64,000 bases of DNA, taken from Aldehydirespirator sp965248735 (GTDB lineage: Bacteria > Actinomycetota > Acidimicrobiia > Acidimicrobiales > Aldehydirespiratoraceae). The stretch's first letter is position 1. Every line of letters begins with the position of its first letter. Below the pieces are notes generated by a model that saw only the letters and a program-made list of their open reading frames with translations, ran no database searches and was not told where the DNA came from. The DNA lies in the NCBI GenBank assembly GCA_965248735.1, contig OZ252146.1:1054001-1118000 (forward strand), written 5' to 3'. Made by a program: the position numbers and the translations under genes. Shown piece by piece: positions 17,812-26,293 of the stretch.

Positions 17812-18717
17812 TCAGCGGGTGAGGATGAGCTGGAACTCCATGATTCCGTGGTCCTCGACCGAGACGACGATGGGCGCCGTGGGGGCGGTGACGCCGTAGT
17901 CGCTGAAGACCACTTCGCTGGATCCGACGGCCACGATGGTGTCGCCCACGAGTTGGGCTTGCAGGTCGAAGGTGGCCCGGTTGGTGACCCCCTTGATGGT
18001 AAGGTCGCCGTGGGCTGATCCCGAGAGGGCCCCTCCCTCGGCCATGCCGGCGGGCAGATCCAGCGGCTCGGTGAGCGTGAACGTGGCCACGGGGAACTCG
18101 TTGGTGTTGAGAGCCCGGCGGACCTGGCCGTCGCGGCTGCCGTTGTCGGTTCGCAGCGTGGACATGGTCACTTCGACGATGGCCGCCACCAGCGCAGTGT
18201 CGGTCAGCTCGATCGAGCCAGACACGTCAGCCGTTCGGCCCACCGCGGTGAAGTTGCCGATCCCGCCGCCAAGCACCTCGTTCACCCGGAATCCCGCGAA
18301 GCTGACCGCCGGCTCGACCGGCAGGTCGACGGCGCCCTCGGCCACCTGCACGGCCCACACTCCGGCGAGGCTGCCGAGCGAGTCAGCTGTCTGGTCGGAC
18401 GATGTCGTCTCGGTGTCCGTGTCGTCGGTACTGGCAGCTGCGGTGTCGGCGTCTGTGCCGCTATCGGTGGTGCTTGCGGACGGGGAGTCGTCATCGGCGG
18501 TGTACGACGTGGTGCCGACATCCTCACTGTCGTCGGGCGGCTCGCTGCCGTCGGTGGCCTTGGCGGCTTCGATCTGGGTGACAGCCGTCTCCAGGTCGAC
18601 AGCCTCGGGAGCCTCGTCCCTCTGGAACCACCAGAACAGCCCCAGCAACACCAGGACTCCGACCCCGGCCGCCACTGCGATCAGAGTCTTCGAGCGTGTG
18701 CCTAGGCGGTTGAGCAT
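17812..18717 (-). CDS. YceI-family lipid-binding-like secreted protein
   Basis: A 301-residue protein with an N-terminal membrane segment (about residues 9-28: SKTLIAVAAGVGVLVLLGLF) acting as signal anchor. A Ser/Thr/Asp-rich linker (about 50-115) follows, then a C-terminal YceI beta-barrel domain. That domain shows the usual RTADVSGSIEL, EFPVATFTLTE, HGDLTIKGVTN and VVFSDYGVTAP blocks. YceI domains bind isoprenoid or amphiphilic molecules in the periplasm or at the cell surface. ATG 18717 has AAGGGAG upstream. It is 23 bases after the zinc-ribbon gene and may share the hemB-hemL transcript. Confidence 0.85.
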   Translation of the reverse strand: MLNRLGTRSKTLIAVAAGVGVLVLLGLFWWFQRDEAPEAVDLETAVTQIEAAKATDGSEPPDDSEDVGTTSYTADDDSPSASTTDSGTDADTAAASTDDTDTETTSSDQTADSLGSLAGVWAVQVAEGAVDLPVEPAVSFAGFRVNEVLGGGIGNFTAVGRTADVSGSIELTDTALVAAIVEVTMSTLRTDNGSRDGQVRRALNTNEFPVATFTLTEPLDLPAGMAEGGALSGSAHGDLTIKGVTNRATFDLQAQLVGDTIVAVGSSEVVFSDYGVTAPTAPIVVSVEDHGIMEFQLILTR

Positions 18718-18740
18718 CGTGCGCTCCCTTCTGCCCCGGG

Positions 18741-18980
18741 TCAATAGTCGATGCCTGGGGACCCACCCTGGCACTCGGGGCACTTGCGATGGTGAATGTC
18801 CGTCCCGTTCGCTCCGCAGCAATGCCCGCAATTCAGGCATTCCAGTCTGTACGAAACCTGGAGGTGATCGTTTCCGGGGCGCCCCCGCGTGCCGTGGTTC
18901 TCTTGGCGATTGCGGTTGATGAAGCCGATCTGTGTCGTAGGCCCTTCACCGGATCGGAACCCCGCGATCACGGTTGGCAC
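18741..18980 (-). CDS. Small zinc-ribbon protein of unknown function
   Basis: A 79-residue open frame whose C-terminal half has a CLNCGHCCGANGTDIHHRKC run followed by PECQGG. Two CxxC knuckles (CLNC and CPEC) with an intervening HH are typical of a structural zinc ribbon. I know this pattern from uncharacterised small bacterial proteins but not a function. It starts at a GTG one base after the hemL stop codon (TAG-C-GTG), which strongly suggests translational coupling to hemL. The N-terminal ~40 residues look unstructured, so a later start is possible. Confidence 0.6.
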   Translation of the reverse strand: MPTVIAGFRSGEGPTTQIGFINRNRQENHGTRGRPGNDHLQVSYRLECLNCGHCCGANGTDIHHRKCPECQGGSPGIDY

Positions 18981-18981
18981 G

Positions 18982-20274
18982 CTAGTGGGCTAGGTCTTGG
19001 GCGACTTCGGCCGCGGCCGCTACGGTGGCCTCTATCTCGGCCTCGGTGTGGGCCAGCGACGGGAAGATCGCCTCGTAGGCCCCCGGCGCGAAGGCCACAC
19101 CCCGGCGCAGCATCCCATGGAAGAAGGGGGGATAACGACCGTTATCGGCGGCCTTGCGGGCCTCGTCGAAGTCTGCGGGGGCATCCTCGGCGAAGAACAG
19201 GCCCAGCAGCGGGCCCACTCGTGGCACCACCGCAGCGAGGCCGGCCGCCGAGAAGGCATCCTCCAAGCCCTCCTGCAGCGCCGTGGCGGTGGCCTCGAGC
19301 TGCCGGTAGGCGCCGTCGTCGAGAAGGCTCAGAGTGGCCAGGCCCGCGGCGGTGGCCAGCGGATTGCCCGACAGAGTGCCGGCCTGGTACACGCCGCCCA
19401 GAGGCGCCAGCCCGGACATGATCTCGGTCGAGGCCCCGAAGGCGCCGATCGGCAGCCCGCCGCCGATGACCTTGCCGAAGCACCAGATGTCGGGCTGTAC
19501 TCCGAACCACTCCGCCGCCCCGCCCCGGCACAGCCGGAAACCGGTGATCACCTCATCGAACAGCAACAGGGCCCCGACCTCGTCGCAGGCGTCGCGCAGG
19601 CCCTGCAGGAAGCCGGGCTCCGGCGCCACCAGGCCCATGTTGGCCGCCACCGGCTCCACGCACACCACCGCCACCGTCTCGTCGAGCTCGGGGACCACGC
19701 TGTAGGGGGCGACGATGGTGTCGGCCACCGCCCCCGCGGTCACGCCCTCCGACCCGGCCAGGCCCTGCTGGGCCACGCCCGAGCCGCCGGCCACCAGGAG
19801 CGCGTCGCTGTGGCCGTGGTAGCAGCCCGCGAACTTCACCACCGTCGGGCGGCCGGTCACGCCCCGGGCCAGCCGCACCGCCGACATCACCGCCTCGGTG
19901 CCGCTGTTGGTGAGCCTCACCATCTCCAGGCCCCGCACCCGGGCGCACATGTCCTCGGCCATCAGGACCTCGTTGCGGGTGGGCGCGCCGTAACTGGTGC
20001 CCCGCGCCGCGGCTTGCTGCACCGCCGTCACGACGGTCGGGTGGGCGTGGCCGCAGATGCCCGGGCCGTAGCTCTGCACATAGTCGATGTAGCGGCGGCC
20101 CTCGACGTCGTACACGAACGGTCCCGAGGCCTCGGCCACGAAGTAGGGAGTGCCCCCCACCGAGCGGAAGGCCCGCACCGGCGAGTTGACCCCGCCGGGG
20201 ATCACCCGCTGGGCCCGCTCGAACAGCGCCTCGTTGGTGTCGCGGGTGTCGCCGCCGCGGGCTGGGGCGCTCAT
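18982..20274 (-). CDS. hemL: Glutamate-1-semialdehyde 2,1-aminomutase
   Basis: A 430-residue PLP enzyme converting glutamate-1-semialdehyde to 5-aminolevulinate, the second step of the C5 tetrapyrrole pathway. Family blocks are RVIPGGVNSPVRAF near the N-terminus, VRLTNSGTEAVMSA, LLLFDEVITGFRL, and the PLP-lysine region CFGKVIGGGLPIGAFG. The ATG at 20274 overlaps the hemB stop (ATGA). The open frame upstream of it runs over hemB and is not used. Partner hemA lies about 5 kb away in the same orientation. Confidence 0.96.
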   Translation of the reverse strand: MSAPARGGDTRDTNEALFERAQRVIPGGVNSPVRAFRSVGGTPYFVAEASGPFVYDVEGRRYIDYVQSYGPGICGHAHPTVVTAVQQAAARGTSYGAPTRNEVLMAEDMCARVRGLEMVRLTNSGTEAVMSAVRLARGVTGRPTVVKFAGCYHGHSDALLVAGGSGVAQQGLAGSEGVTAGAVADTIVAPYSVVPELDETVAVVCVEPVAANMGLVAPEPGFLQGLRDACDEVGALLLFDEVITGFRLCRGGAAEWFGVQPDIWCFGKVIGGGLPIGAFGASTEIMSGLAPLGGVYQAGTLSGNPLATAAGLATLSLLDDGAYRQLEATATALQEGLEDAFSAAGLAAVVPRVGPLLGLFFAEDAPADFDEARKAADNGRYPPFFHGMLRRGVAFAPGAYEAIFPSLAHTEAEIEATVAAAAEVAQDLAH

Positions 20275-21251
20275 TGGATGGCCTCGGCCAGGCGGCGGGC
20301 GAAGTAGGTGAGCACCACGTCGGCTCCGGCCCGGCGGATGGCGAGCATGTGCTCGAACGCCACCGCGTCGAGGTCGAGCCAGCCCCGCTCGGCCGCGGCG
20401 CACACCATGGCGTACTCGCCCGACACGTGGTACGCGGCCAATGGCACGTCGAAGGTGCGCCGAGCCGCGGAGATCACGTCGAGATAGGGCAGCGCCGGCT
20501 TCACCATCACCATGTCGGCGCCCTCGGCCACATCCAGGCGGATCTCCTCGATGGCCTCCCGGGCACCGGCCACGTCCTGCTGGTAGGTGCGGCGGTCACC
20601 CCCGCCCGCGATGGTCACGCCCACCGCGTCGCGGAACGGCCCGTACAGCGCAGTGGCGTACTTGGCCGAGTAGGCGAGGATGGCGATCGGCTCGAACCCG
20701 CCGCCGTCGAGGGCGGAGCGGATGGCGCCAACCTGCCCGTCCATCATTCCCGAGGGGGCCACGACGTCGGCGCCGGCGGTGGCCTGAGCCAGCGCGATGC
20801 GGGCGTAGATCTCGAGGGTGGCGTCGTTGTCCACGCCGCCGCGGCCGTCGAGCACGCCGCAGTGGCCGTGGTCGGTGTACTCGTCCATGCACAAATCGGC
20901 TATCAGCACCATCTCATTGCCGAAATCGGACCGTAGGTCGGCCAGCGCCACCTGCACGATCCCGTCGGGGTTCCAAGCTTCCGAGCCGATGTGGTCCTTG
21001 TGCTCGGGCACGCCGAACAGCACCACCGCGCCGATCCCGCGGGCGTGCAGTTCGGCGACCTCGGCTCGCAGCGACGAGCGGGTGTGCTGGAACTGCCCGG
21101 GCATCGAGACGATGGGCTGGGGCTCATCGATCCCCTCGCGCACGAACAGCGGCGCGATGAAGTCCGCGGGGTGCAGCCGGTGCTCGGCTACCAGTCGCCG
21201 CAGGGCGGGGGTCCGGCGCAGCCGACGCATGCGCCGCTGCGGGAAGTTCAC
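20271..21251 (-). CDS. hemB: Delta-aminolevulinic acid dehydratase (porphobilinogen synthase)
   Basis: A 326-residue enzyme condensing two 5-aminolevulinates to porphobilinogen. The Schiff-base lysine regions are YSAKYATALYGPFR and MVMVKPALPYLD. The metal-site segment DLCMDEYTDHGHCG has Asp in place of one of the zinc cysteines, a pattern associated with Mg-type rather than full three-Cys Zn-type enzymes. It starts at GTG 21251 and overlaps hemL by 4 bases. Its upstream side faces the divergent TIGR04255 cassette, which separates it from hemD. Confidence 0.96.
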   Translation of the reverse strand: MNFPQRRMRRLRRTPALRRLVAEHRLHPADFIAPLFVREGIDEPQPIVSMPGQFQHTRSSLRAEVAELHARGIGAVVLFGVPEHKDHIGSEAWNPDGIVQVALADLRSDFGNEMVLIADLCMDEYTDHGHCGVLDGRGGVDNDATLEIYARIALAQATAGADVVAPSGMMDGQVGAIRSALDGGGFEPIAILAYSAKYATALYGPFRDAVGVTIAGGGDRRTYQQDVAGAREAIEEIRLDVAEGADMVMVKPALPYLDVISAARRTFDVPLAAYHVSGEYAMVCAAAERGWLDLDAVAFEHMLAIRRAGADVVLTYFARRLAEAIQ

Positions 21252-21343
21252 TCTGCGAGGCTATCCAGCACCTTCGGGCGCCAAGACTTGGGACGCGATG
21301 GCTGTGCGAGTCGCGGTCCCGCAAATTGCGATCCCGCGCCAAT

Positions 21344-22162
21344 ATGCTGCATCTAGTGTCTCTCCAAGGCCAGCCGCTTCCCGAGTACGAGCGGCCACCT
21401 GTGGTCGAGGTCGCTCTAGCCATCCAGCTAGAGGGTGCAATGGGTTTCAAGTCGCTCGACTTGGCTGCGATTGCAGCGTCCTGGGTCGATGACTTTCCCA
21501 GCGTGCAGGAGCGCGCTCCGCTGCCGATGATGGGTCCCGATCCGGATGACCCCGAAGTGTTGCTGGAGGTGAGCGACGAAGCCCAGACGCCGAGGCTGTG
21601 GCTCCAGAACGAAGCTGGAAATCGCGTGCTGCAGCTCCAACAGGACCGCATAGTGGTCAACTGGCAGAAGGGCGGGAGCGACGACACTTATCCCCGCTTC
21701 GCCACGATTCGGAAGTCACTGGTCGAAGCTTGGGGCCGGCTCAATCAGACCATGAACGATCTACGACGGGACGTACCGCCCCCATCGATCTGCGAGGTGC
21801 TGTACGTCAATCATCTCGGTGCGGACCACGGGTGGCGCTCAGCCGAGGACACGGCTGCGCTCATAGCTCCGTGGGGCGGCACAATGAGCGATGAGTTCCT
21901 GCCGGAGAATCCCCACGAGGGTTTCCTGTTGCACTGCCACCTGCCCGATGGGAGAGGCTGGCTCAACATCGACGCCTGGACTACGGACACTCGCACAGAT
22001 GAGCGGCTGATGGTGTTGACGCTGGTGTCACGGGGGAGCGCATCATCACCCAACCTGGACGGGGCCCTGGACTTCATGGACTTAGCCCATGAGTGGATTG
22101 TCCGGGGTTTCACCTCCGTCACCACTATGGAAGCCCACAAGAAATGGAGGCGCACGATATGA
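21344..22162 (+). CDS. TIGR04255-family protein
   Basis: A 272-residue protein. LPEYERPPVVEVALAIQLE near the start and LQLQQDRIVVNWQK followed by YPRF are the diagnostic features of the TIGR04255 family, which has no established function. ATG 21344 is preferred because it sits just before the conserved region; an in-frame TTG at 21326 is possible. Its stop overlaps the start of the next gene (ATGA). The base composition is visibly less GC-rich than the flanking hem genes. It is transcribed against the hem genes, starting 92 bases from the hemB start. Confidence 0.72.
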   Translation: MLHLVSLQGQPLPEYERPPVVEVALAIQLEGAMGFKSLDLAAIAASWVDDFPSVQERAPLPMMGPDPDDPEVLLEVSDEAQTPRLWLQNEAGNRVLQLQQDRIVVNWQKGGSDDTYPRFATIRKSLVEAWGRLNQTMNDLRRDVPPPSICEVLYVNHLGADHGWRSAEDTAALIAPWGGTMSDEFLPENPHEGFLLHCHLPDGRGWLNIDAWTTDTRTDERLMVLTLVSRGSASSPNLDGALDFMDLAHEWIVRGFTSVTTMEAHKKWRRTI

Positions 22163-22689
22163 CAGCATCCGGTCAGGAGTTGCTGACCCGCGGGGCCTCA
22201 CATCCCTCTCCTTGGAGGTCGGACAGAGCTAGCGGGGTATCGGAGACGGTGACGCCACCGGCTCGGCCTGCGTTTGGGCCCGAGCGGCGGGAGGTCACGC
22301 TTAAGGTCTGCCGCAGGCTGTCTGAGCGTCCGTGGTTCCACGAGGTGGTTTCTCGGTTTCGCAGCCTGTTGGCTCTCGGCGACAACTGGAACGGATACGG
22401 CGAGCGAGCGGTCCACGAGGGCGCGGTCAAGCGAGCCGTGAACGTCCTGAACGTCGTCGGTGCCGAGGGCCCGCGCCCCGAGGTAGTCCCTACGGCCGAC
22501 GGTGGAGTTCAACTCGAATGGGCCGGAGCTGGCTCCGAGATTGAGGTCGAGATCCCACCGATTGGTCCTGCATGGGTGTTCGTCGTTGATGCTTCAGGCG
22601 AGGAGTTGGAGGTCCTGGCAGGTTCCCGTAACCACGTCTGGGAGCAGCTCCGACGGCGCGTTGCCGCAATGGGGGCCGCGACCGCTTGA
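22159..22689 (+). CDS. Hypothetical protein, middle gene of the TIGR04255 cassette
   Basis: A 176-residue protein of unknown function. A central LLALGDNWNGYGERAV stretch, then VVPTADGGVQLEW, and an acidic beta-rich SEIEVEIP segment resemble a widespread uncharacterised family, but I cannot name a domain. No membrane segment or signal peptide is seen. The ATG at 22159 overlaps the preceding stop (ATGA), and the stop overlaps the next gene's TTG start (TTGA), so the three genes look translationally coupled and likely work together. Confidence 0.65.
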   Translation: MTASGQELLTRGASHPSPWRSDRASGVSETVTPPARPAFGPERREVTLKVCRRLSERPWFHEVVSRFRSLLALGDNWNGYGERAVHEGAVKRAVNVLNVVGAEGPRPEVVPTADGGVQLEWAGAGSEIEVEIPPIGPAWVFVVDASGEELEVLAGSRNHVWEQLRRRVAAMGAATA

Positions 22690-23036
22690 GTGCAAGGGCT
22701 CAACTGGGCGATGACGAACTCTTGTGGCGCCGCATCCACCGGAGCCACATCACATCGGATGGGAGCGTCTCTTATGCGGCGTTCTCAGGCACCGAGATGT
22801 CGGTGGATGTCGCGAGCATCCAACTTGCCATGTTGATCACTCTCCGCGACGGCGCCGGGATAGCTGAGATCAAGACCGAGACTGCTCGTGTCTTGGGTCA
22901 AGACGTTGTCGGCGATCCCCTCCCGGGCGAACCTGCTCACGCCCTCGTAATCGGACACAAGCCGAAGAGAATCAGACGAGCGCTCCGGGACGTTGCACGC
23001 TTTGTTGCCAGAGCCGAGATGCCTTCGGCTAGCTGA
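22686..23036 (+). CDS. Hypothetical protein, last gene of the TIGR04255 cassette
   Basis: A 116-residue protein with DDELLWRRIHRSHI at the N-terminus, a SVSYAAFSGTEMSVD strand-like stretch, and a C-terminal HALVIGHKPKRIRRAL segment. I recognise the pattern as a recurrent uncharacterised small family but no function. It starts at TTG 22686 within the stop codon of the preceding gene. It ends only 6 bases before the convergent hemD stop, so the cassette is packed tightly into the hem region. Confidence 0.62.
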   Translation: MSARAQLGDDELLWRRIHRSHITSDGSVSYAAFSGTEMSVDVASIQLAMLITLRDGAGIAEIKTETARVLGQDVVGDPLPGEPAHALVIGHKPKRIRRALRDVARFVARAEMPSAS

Positions 23037-23042
23037 TACTTG

Positions 23043-23834
23043 CTATCCAGCGCCTTCGGGCGCCAGCCATGACCGGGCGTGGCGGACCAGCGCGGCGACC
23101 GCTCCGTCGATGGTGTGCTCGGCGGCCTCCACCGTGACCTCCAGGCCGTGCCCGGCTGCGGTGGCCGAGGTGGCCGGGCCGATGGACGCCACCAGGGGCG
23201 GCACTGCGTCAGCACCAACCTCGGCCACTAGGCGGTTCACCGTGGACGACGACGTAAACACCACGCCGTCGGAGGCGGCCACCGCCCGCCGCTGCTCGTC
23301 GTTGAGCGGGGCGGCCACGTTGCGGTAGGCGGCCACGTCGAGCACCTCCCAGCCCGCGGCTCGCAGCCCGTCGGGCAGCACCGAGCGGGCCACCGCGGCC
23401 CGGGCCAGCACCACCAGGGGGCCGTGGTCCGTATCGGGGGCCGGGAAGGCTTGCAGCAGGCCCTCGGCAATCGACCGGTCGGGCACCATGCGCACCGTCA
23501 GCCCGGCCGCGATGGCCCGGTCGGCGGTGCCCGGTCCGATGGCCGCGACGTTGACACCATCGGGCAGCTTCCCGGCGGCCGCCGCCTTGGCCGCACCGTT
23601 CGGGCTTGTGACCACCAGCCAGTCGCCCCGCTGCAGCCGCGCCAGCGCATCCCGCAGAGCGTTGCCGCCGTCGGCGGGGTCGGTGATGGCGATCACCGGG
23701 GCGCTGACCACCTGGGCGCCGGCCGCGGTCAGACCATCGACCAGGGGTTCGGCCTGCTCGCGGGGCCTGCAGACAACGATCCTCAACCCGGCCAGCGGCT
23801 TGGGTGAATGAGGCCGGGTCCTCGGCGGGTTCAT
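23043..23834 (-). CDS. hemD: Uroporphyrinogen-III synthase
   Basis: A 263-residue enzyme closing hydroxymethylbilane to uroporphyrinogen III. Family marks are the two-domain layout with LRIVVCRPREQAEPL at the N-terminus, WLVVTSPNGA, VAAIGPGTA in the first domain, and DGVVFTSSSTVNRL with VASIGPATSATA in the second. The ATG at 23834 overlaps the hemC stop by 4 bases. It is convergent with the TIGR04255 cassette, with a 6-base gap. Confidence 0.92.
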   Translation of the reverse strand: MNPPRTRPHSPKPLAGLRIVVCRPREQAEPLVDGLTAAGAQVVSAPVIAITDPADGGNALRDALARLQRGDWLVVTSPNGAAKAAAAGKLPDGVNVAAIGPGTADRAIAAGLTVRMVPDRSIAEGLLQAFPAPDTDHGPLVVLARAAVARSVLPDGLRAAGWEVLDVAAYRNVAAPLNDEQRRAVAASDGVVFTSSSTVNRLVAEVGADAVPPLVASIGPATSATAAGHGLEVTVEAAEHTIDGAVAALVRHARSWLAPEGAG

Positions 23835-24736
23835 CGAGCAGCCCTCAGCAGCGCCCGGCCGTCGCAGTCGTCCAACAGGTGCCGGGCGACTGCTCGACCC
23901 AGCGTTTCAGGGTCGTTGCCGCGACGGGTGTCGCGGATGAGCACGCTGCCATCGAGCGATGCCAGCAGGCCCGTGAGCTCCAGGCCGCCCGCGGGGCCGG
24001 TCGTGGCGTGAGCACCCGCAGGCAGGCTGCAGTCGCCCCCCAGCTCGGCCAGGAAGGCTCTCTCCGCGTCGACGGCCCGCCGGCTCGGCTCATGCTCGAT
24101 GGCGGCCATCCTCTCCAGCACGGTCCGATCGCCAGCCCGGCATTCCACCGCGATGGCCCCCTGGCCGACCTGGGGCACCAAGACGTGCGGCTCGAGCACG
24201 TCGAGAACCTCCGGCTCGAGCCCCAGCCGGTGCAGGGCCACCGCGGCCATGACGATGGCGTCGAAGGCGGCTGCCTTGTTGAGCCGGCTGGCAATATTGC
24301 CCCGCAGCTCGGCGAAGCCCAGATCGGGCCGTAGCCCGGCGAGCTGGGCCTTGCGTCTCACCGAGCCGGTGGCCACGGTCGCGCCGGGAGGCAGATCGGC
24401 CAGCCGGCAGCCCACCAGGGCGTCGCGGGGATCGCCGCGCCTCGGCACGGCGGCCAGCACCAGGCCCTCGTGTGTCGACGACGGCAGGTCCTTAGCCGAG
24501 TGCACGGCAAAGTCGGCTCTGCCGTCGAGCACCGCAGCCTGCACCTCCTTCACGAATACGCCCTTGCCCCCCATCTCGTGAATGGGGGTATCGGCTTGCC
24601 GGTCTCCGGTGGTGGACACGGTCACCGGCTCCGTCGCAACCCCGCAAGCCTCGGCCAGCAACCCGGCCACGACGCTGGTCTGTCGGCGGGCCAGAGCACT
24701 GGCCCGGGTGGCCGCCCGCAGCACGACAGCGGTCAC
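23831..24736 (-). CDS. hemC: Hydroxymethylbilane synthase (porphobilinogen deaminase)
   Basis: A 301-residue enzyme polymerising porphobilinogen. Motifs are RAATRASALARRQT, GGKGVFVKEVQAA, FAVHSAKDLPS with the catalytic Asp region, and GSVRRKAQL. The dipyrromethane-cofactor cysteine lies in GGDCSLPAGAHA. It starts at GTG 24736 and overlaps hemD by 4 bases. A copy of an interspersed repeat (24750-24852) fills most of the gap between hemA and this start codon. Confidence 0.95.
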   Translation of the reverse strand: MTAVVLRAATRASALARRQTSVVAGLLAEACGVATEPVTVSTTGDRQADTPIHEMGGKGVFVKEVQAAVLDGRADFAVHSAKDLPSSTHEGLVLAAVPRRGDPRDALVGCRLADLPPGATVATGSVRRKAQLAGLRPDLGFAELRGNIASRLNKAAAFDAIVMAAVALHRLGLEPEVLDVLEPHVLVPQVGQGAIAVECRAGDRTVLERMAAIEHEPSRRAVDAERAFLAELGGDCSLPAGAHATTGPAGGLELTGLLASLDGSVLIRDTRRGNDPETLGRAVARHLLDDCDGRALLRAAR

Positions 24737-24749
24737 GGCGCCGGCTCTA

Positions 24750-24852
24750 AGAGGCCGAGCGGATAGGCCGCAGCTTCACGAGCATTCGCGACGTGCTAAG
24801 CGAGGCCGTGGCCCGAGCGGCCCGTGAGCGCAGCGAACAAGAGCGGGAAACA
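24750..24852 (+). repeat. Interspersed ~102-bp repeat, copy between hemA and hemC
   Basis: One unit beginning AGAGGCCGAGCGGATAGGC and containing the core GCGAGGCCGTGGCCCGAGCG and CCCGTGAGCGCAGCGAACAA before ending near AAGAGCGGGAA. The same unit occurs at 31048-31150 and, in opposite orientation, four times in tandem at 41179-41614. It lies inside the hem gene row but outside coding sequence. Confidence 0.85.
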
Positions 24853-24893
24853 CAAGGCTTCACAGCGAGGGCGTTGACCCATCCGCGCGACCC

Positions 24894-26153
24894 CTACAGG
24901 TCGAACAGGTCGCGCAGTGCTTCAGCTAGGCGGTCGCCCCGTGCGTGGCCAGCGGCGTCCTTGAGCCGCACCGTGGGCTCGTGGAGCAGCTTGTTCACCA
25001 CGCCACGCAGCAGAGACTCCACCGCGGCGCGCTGAGCGGGGGAGAGATCGGCGAGACGCGACGCATGGCGATCCAGCTCGACTTTGCTGAGGTGATCGGC
25101 GCGTGCCCGCAGCGCGGCGATGAGCGGGGCGACCTCACGGGCCGACGCTTCGGCCAGGTAGAGGCCCACCTCCTCGTCGACGATGGTGCGCACCGAGTCG
25201 ATCTCCTGGTTCCGGCCGGAGCGTTCATGCTCGACGAAGTCGCCCAGGTCGTCCATGTTGAGCAGCGTCACGCCGGGCAGTTCCCGAGCGGTGGGGTCGA
25301 CGTCGCGGGGCATGGCCACGTCGACGATCAGCAGCTCGGCACCGTCCCGCCGATTCATGACGTCGTCGATGTCGCTGTACTCGAGGACTATGTCGGTGGC
25401 GCCGGTAGTGGTGATCACCACGTCGGCGCCAACCAGAGCAGAGTCCAGCTCGTCCAGCGCCACGGCCCGCCCGCCGCAGAGCTGTGCTGCCGCCACGGCC
25501 CGCTCCAGTGTGCGGTTGGCCACCGCTATGTCGGCCGCGTCGGCGCCGGCTAGGGACTTGAGCGTGCCTGTGGCCACGTCCCCAGCGCCGATCACCAGCA
25601 CCCGCCGGCCGGCCAGGGTCCCGAGGCGTGCTCCGGCCAGCGCCACCGCGGCGTGCGACAGCGAGGCGATGCCGCGGGAGATCCCGGTGGTGGAGCGGGC
25701 CCTCTTGCCCGTCTCGACGGCTCGTCGAAACAGGGGCTCGAGCACCGTCCCCACAGTTCCCTCGGCGCGTGCGGCCTGCCACGCGTCGCGTACCTGGCCC
25801 AGTATCTCGTGCTCGCCCACCACGACGGAGTCGAGACCAGCGGCCACGCTGAACAGATGCCGGGCCGCGTCGGCGTCGTGGTGGGAGTACAGCTCGTCGG
25901 CGACCGTCTCAGGCGGGAGCCCCGAGTGCTGGGCGAGCAGCTCGCGAATGTCCGCGTAGCCGCCATGGAAACGCTCGGCGTAGGCGTAAACCTCGGTGCG
26001 GTTGCAGGTGGACAGCATCACCGCCTCGCTGAGGTGCTCAGCCGTTGCCAACTCGTGCAGCGCCTTGGGGAGGTCGTCGGGCGCGACAGTCATCCGCTCG
26101 AGCAGATTGAGCGGCGTGGACCGATGATTACACCCGACGACTACGAGCGACAC
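24894..26153 (-). CDS. hemA: Glutamyl-tRNA reductase
   Basis: A 419-residue enzyme reducing glutamyl-tRNA to glutamate-1-semialdehyde, the committed step of the C5 pathway. The N-terminus VVVGCNHRSTPLNLLER is diagnostic. The catalytic Cys is in MLSTCNRTEVYAY. VGEHEILGQVRDA, the NADPH motif VLVIGAGDVATG and VANRTLERA follow. GTG 26153 is chosen because it places VVVGCNHRS at the N-terminus; the open frame continues upstream without family similarity. It lies 50 bases after a 29-residue miniprotein gene. Confidence 0.95.
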   Translation of the reverse strand: MSLVVVGCNHRSTPLNLLERMTVAPDDLPKALHELATAEHLSEAVMLSTCNRTEVYAYAERFHGGYADIRELLAQHSGLPPETVADELYSHHDADAARHLFSVAAGLDSVVVGEHEILGQVRDAWQAARAEGTVGTVLEPLFRRAVETGKRARSTTGISRGIASLSHAAVALAGARLGTLAGRRVLVIGAGDVATGTLKSLAGADAADIAVANRTLERAVAAAQLCGGRAVALDELDSALVGADVVITTTGATDIVLEYSDIDDVMNRRDGAELLIVDVAMPRDVDPTARELPGVTLLNMDDLGDFVEHERSGRNQEIDSVRTIVDEEVGLYLAEASAREVAPLIAALRARADHLSKVELDRHASRLADLSPAQRAAVESLLRGVVNKLLHEPTVRLKDAAGHARGDRLAEALRDLFDL

Positions 26154-26203
26154 TGCCCCGGATGCTATCGCCGCGCACCGGCCGGCGGGCGGGGCGACCT
26201 CTG

Positions 26204-26293
26204 TCAGCGGGCCAGGAAGAAGAGCTGCAACACCCCGGCGACGACGATCATGGCGAGCAGCGCCACGAGGACGATGGTGGTTCCCGGTCTCAT
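26204..26293 (-). CDS. 29-residue single-pass membrane miniprotein
   Basis: A small open frame reading MRPGTTIVLVALLAMIVVAG then VLQLFFLAR: a short polar N-terminus, about 20 hydrophobic residues forming one membrane helix, and a terminal Arg. A strong ribosome site, AGGGAGG, sits 6 bases before the ATG. The ATG overlaps the stop of the SAM hydroxide adenosyltransferase gene (ATGA), so it is translationally coupled to it, and hemA follows 50 bases later. No family is recognised. The good ribosome site, coupling and clear helix argue that it is real. Confidence 0.65.
   Translation of the reverse strand: MRPGTTIVLVALLAMIVVAGVLQLFFLAR

Noticed and set aside
24568..24590. CCCCCAT/ATGGGGG hairpin
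   Set aside because: It lies inside the hemC coding region over conserved residues (HEMGGKG), so the pairing is explained by codons and is unlikely to be a regulatory element.
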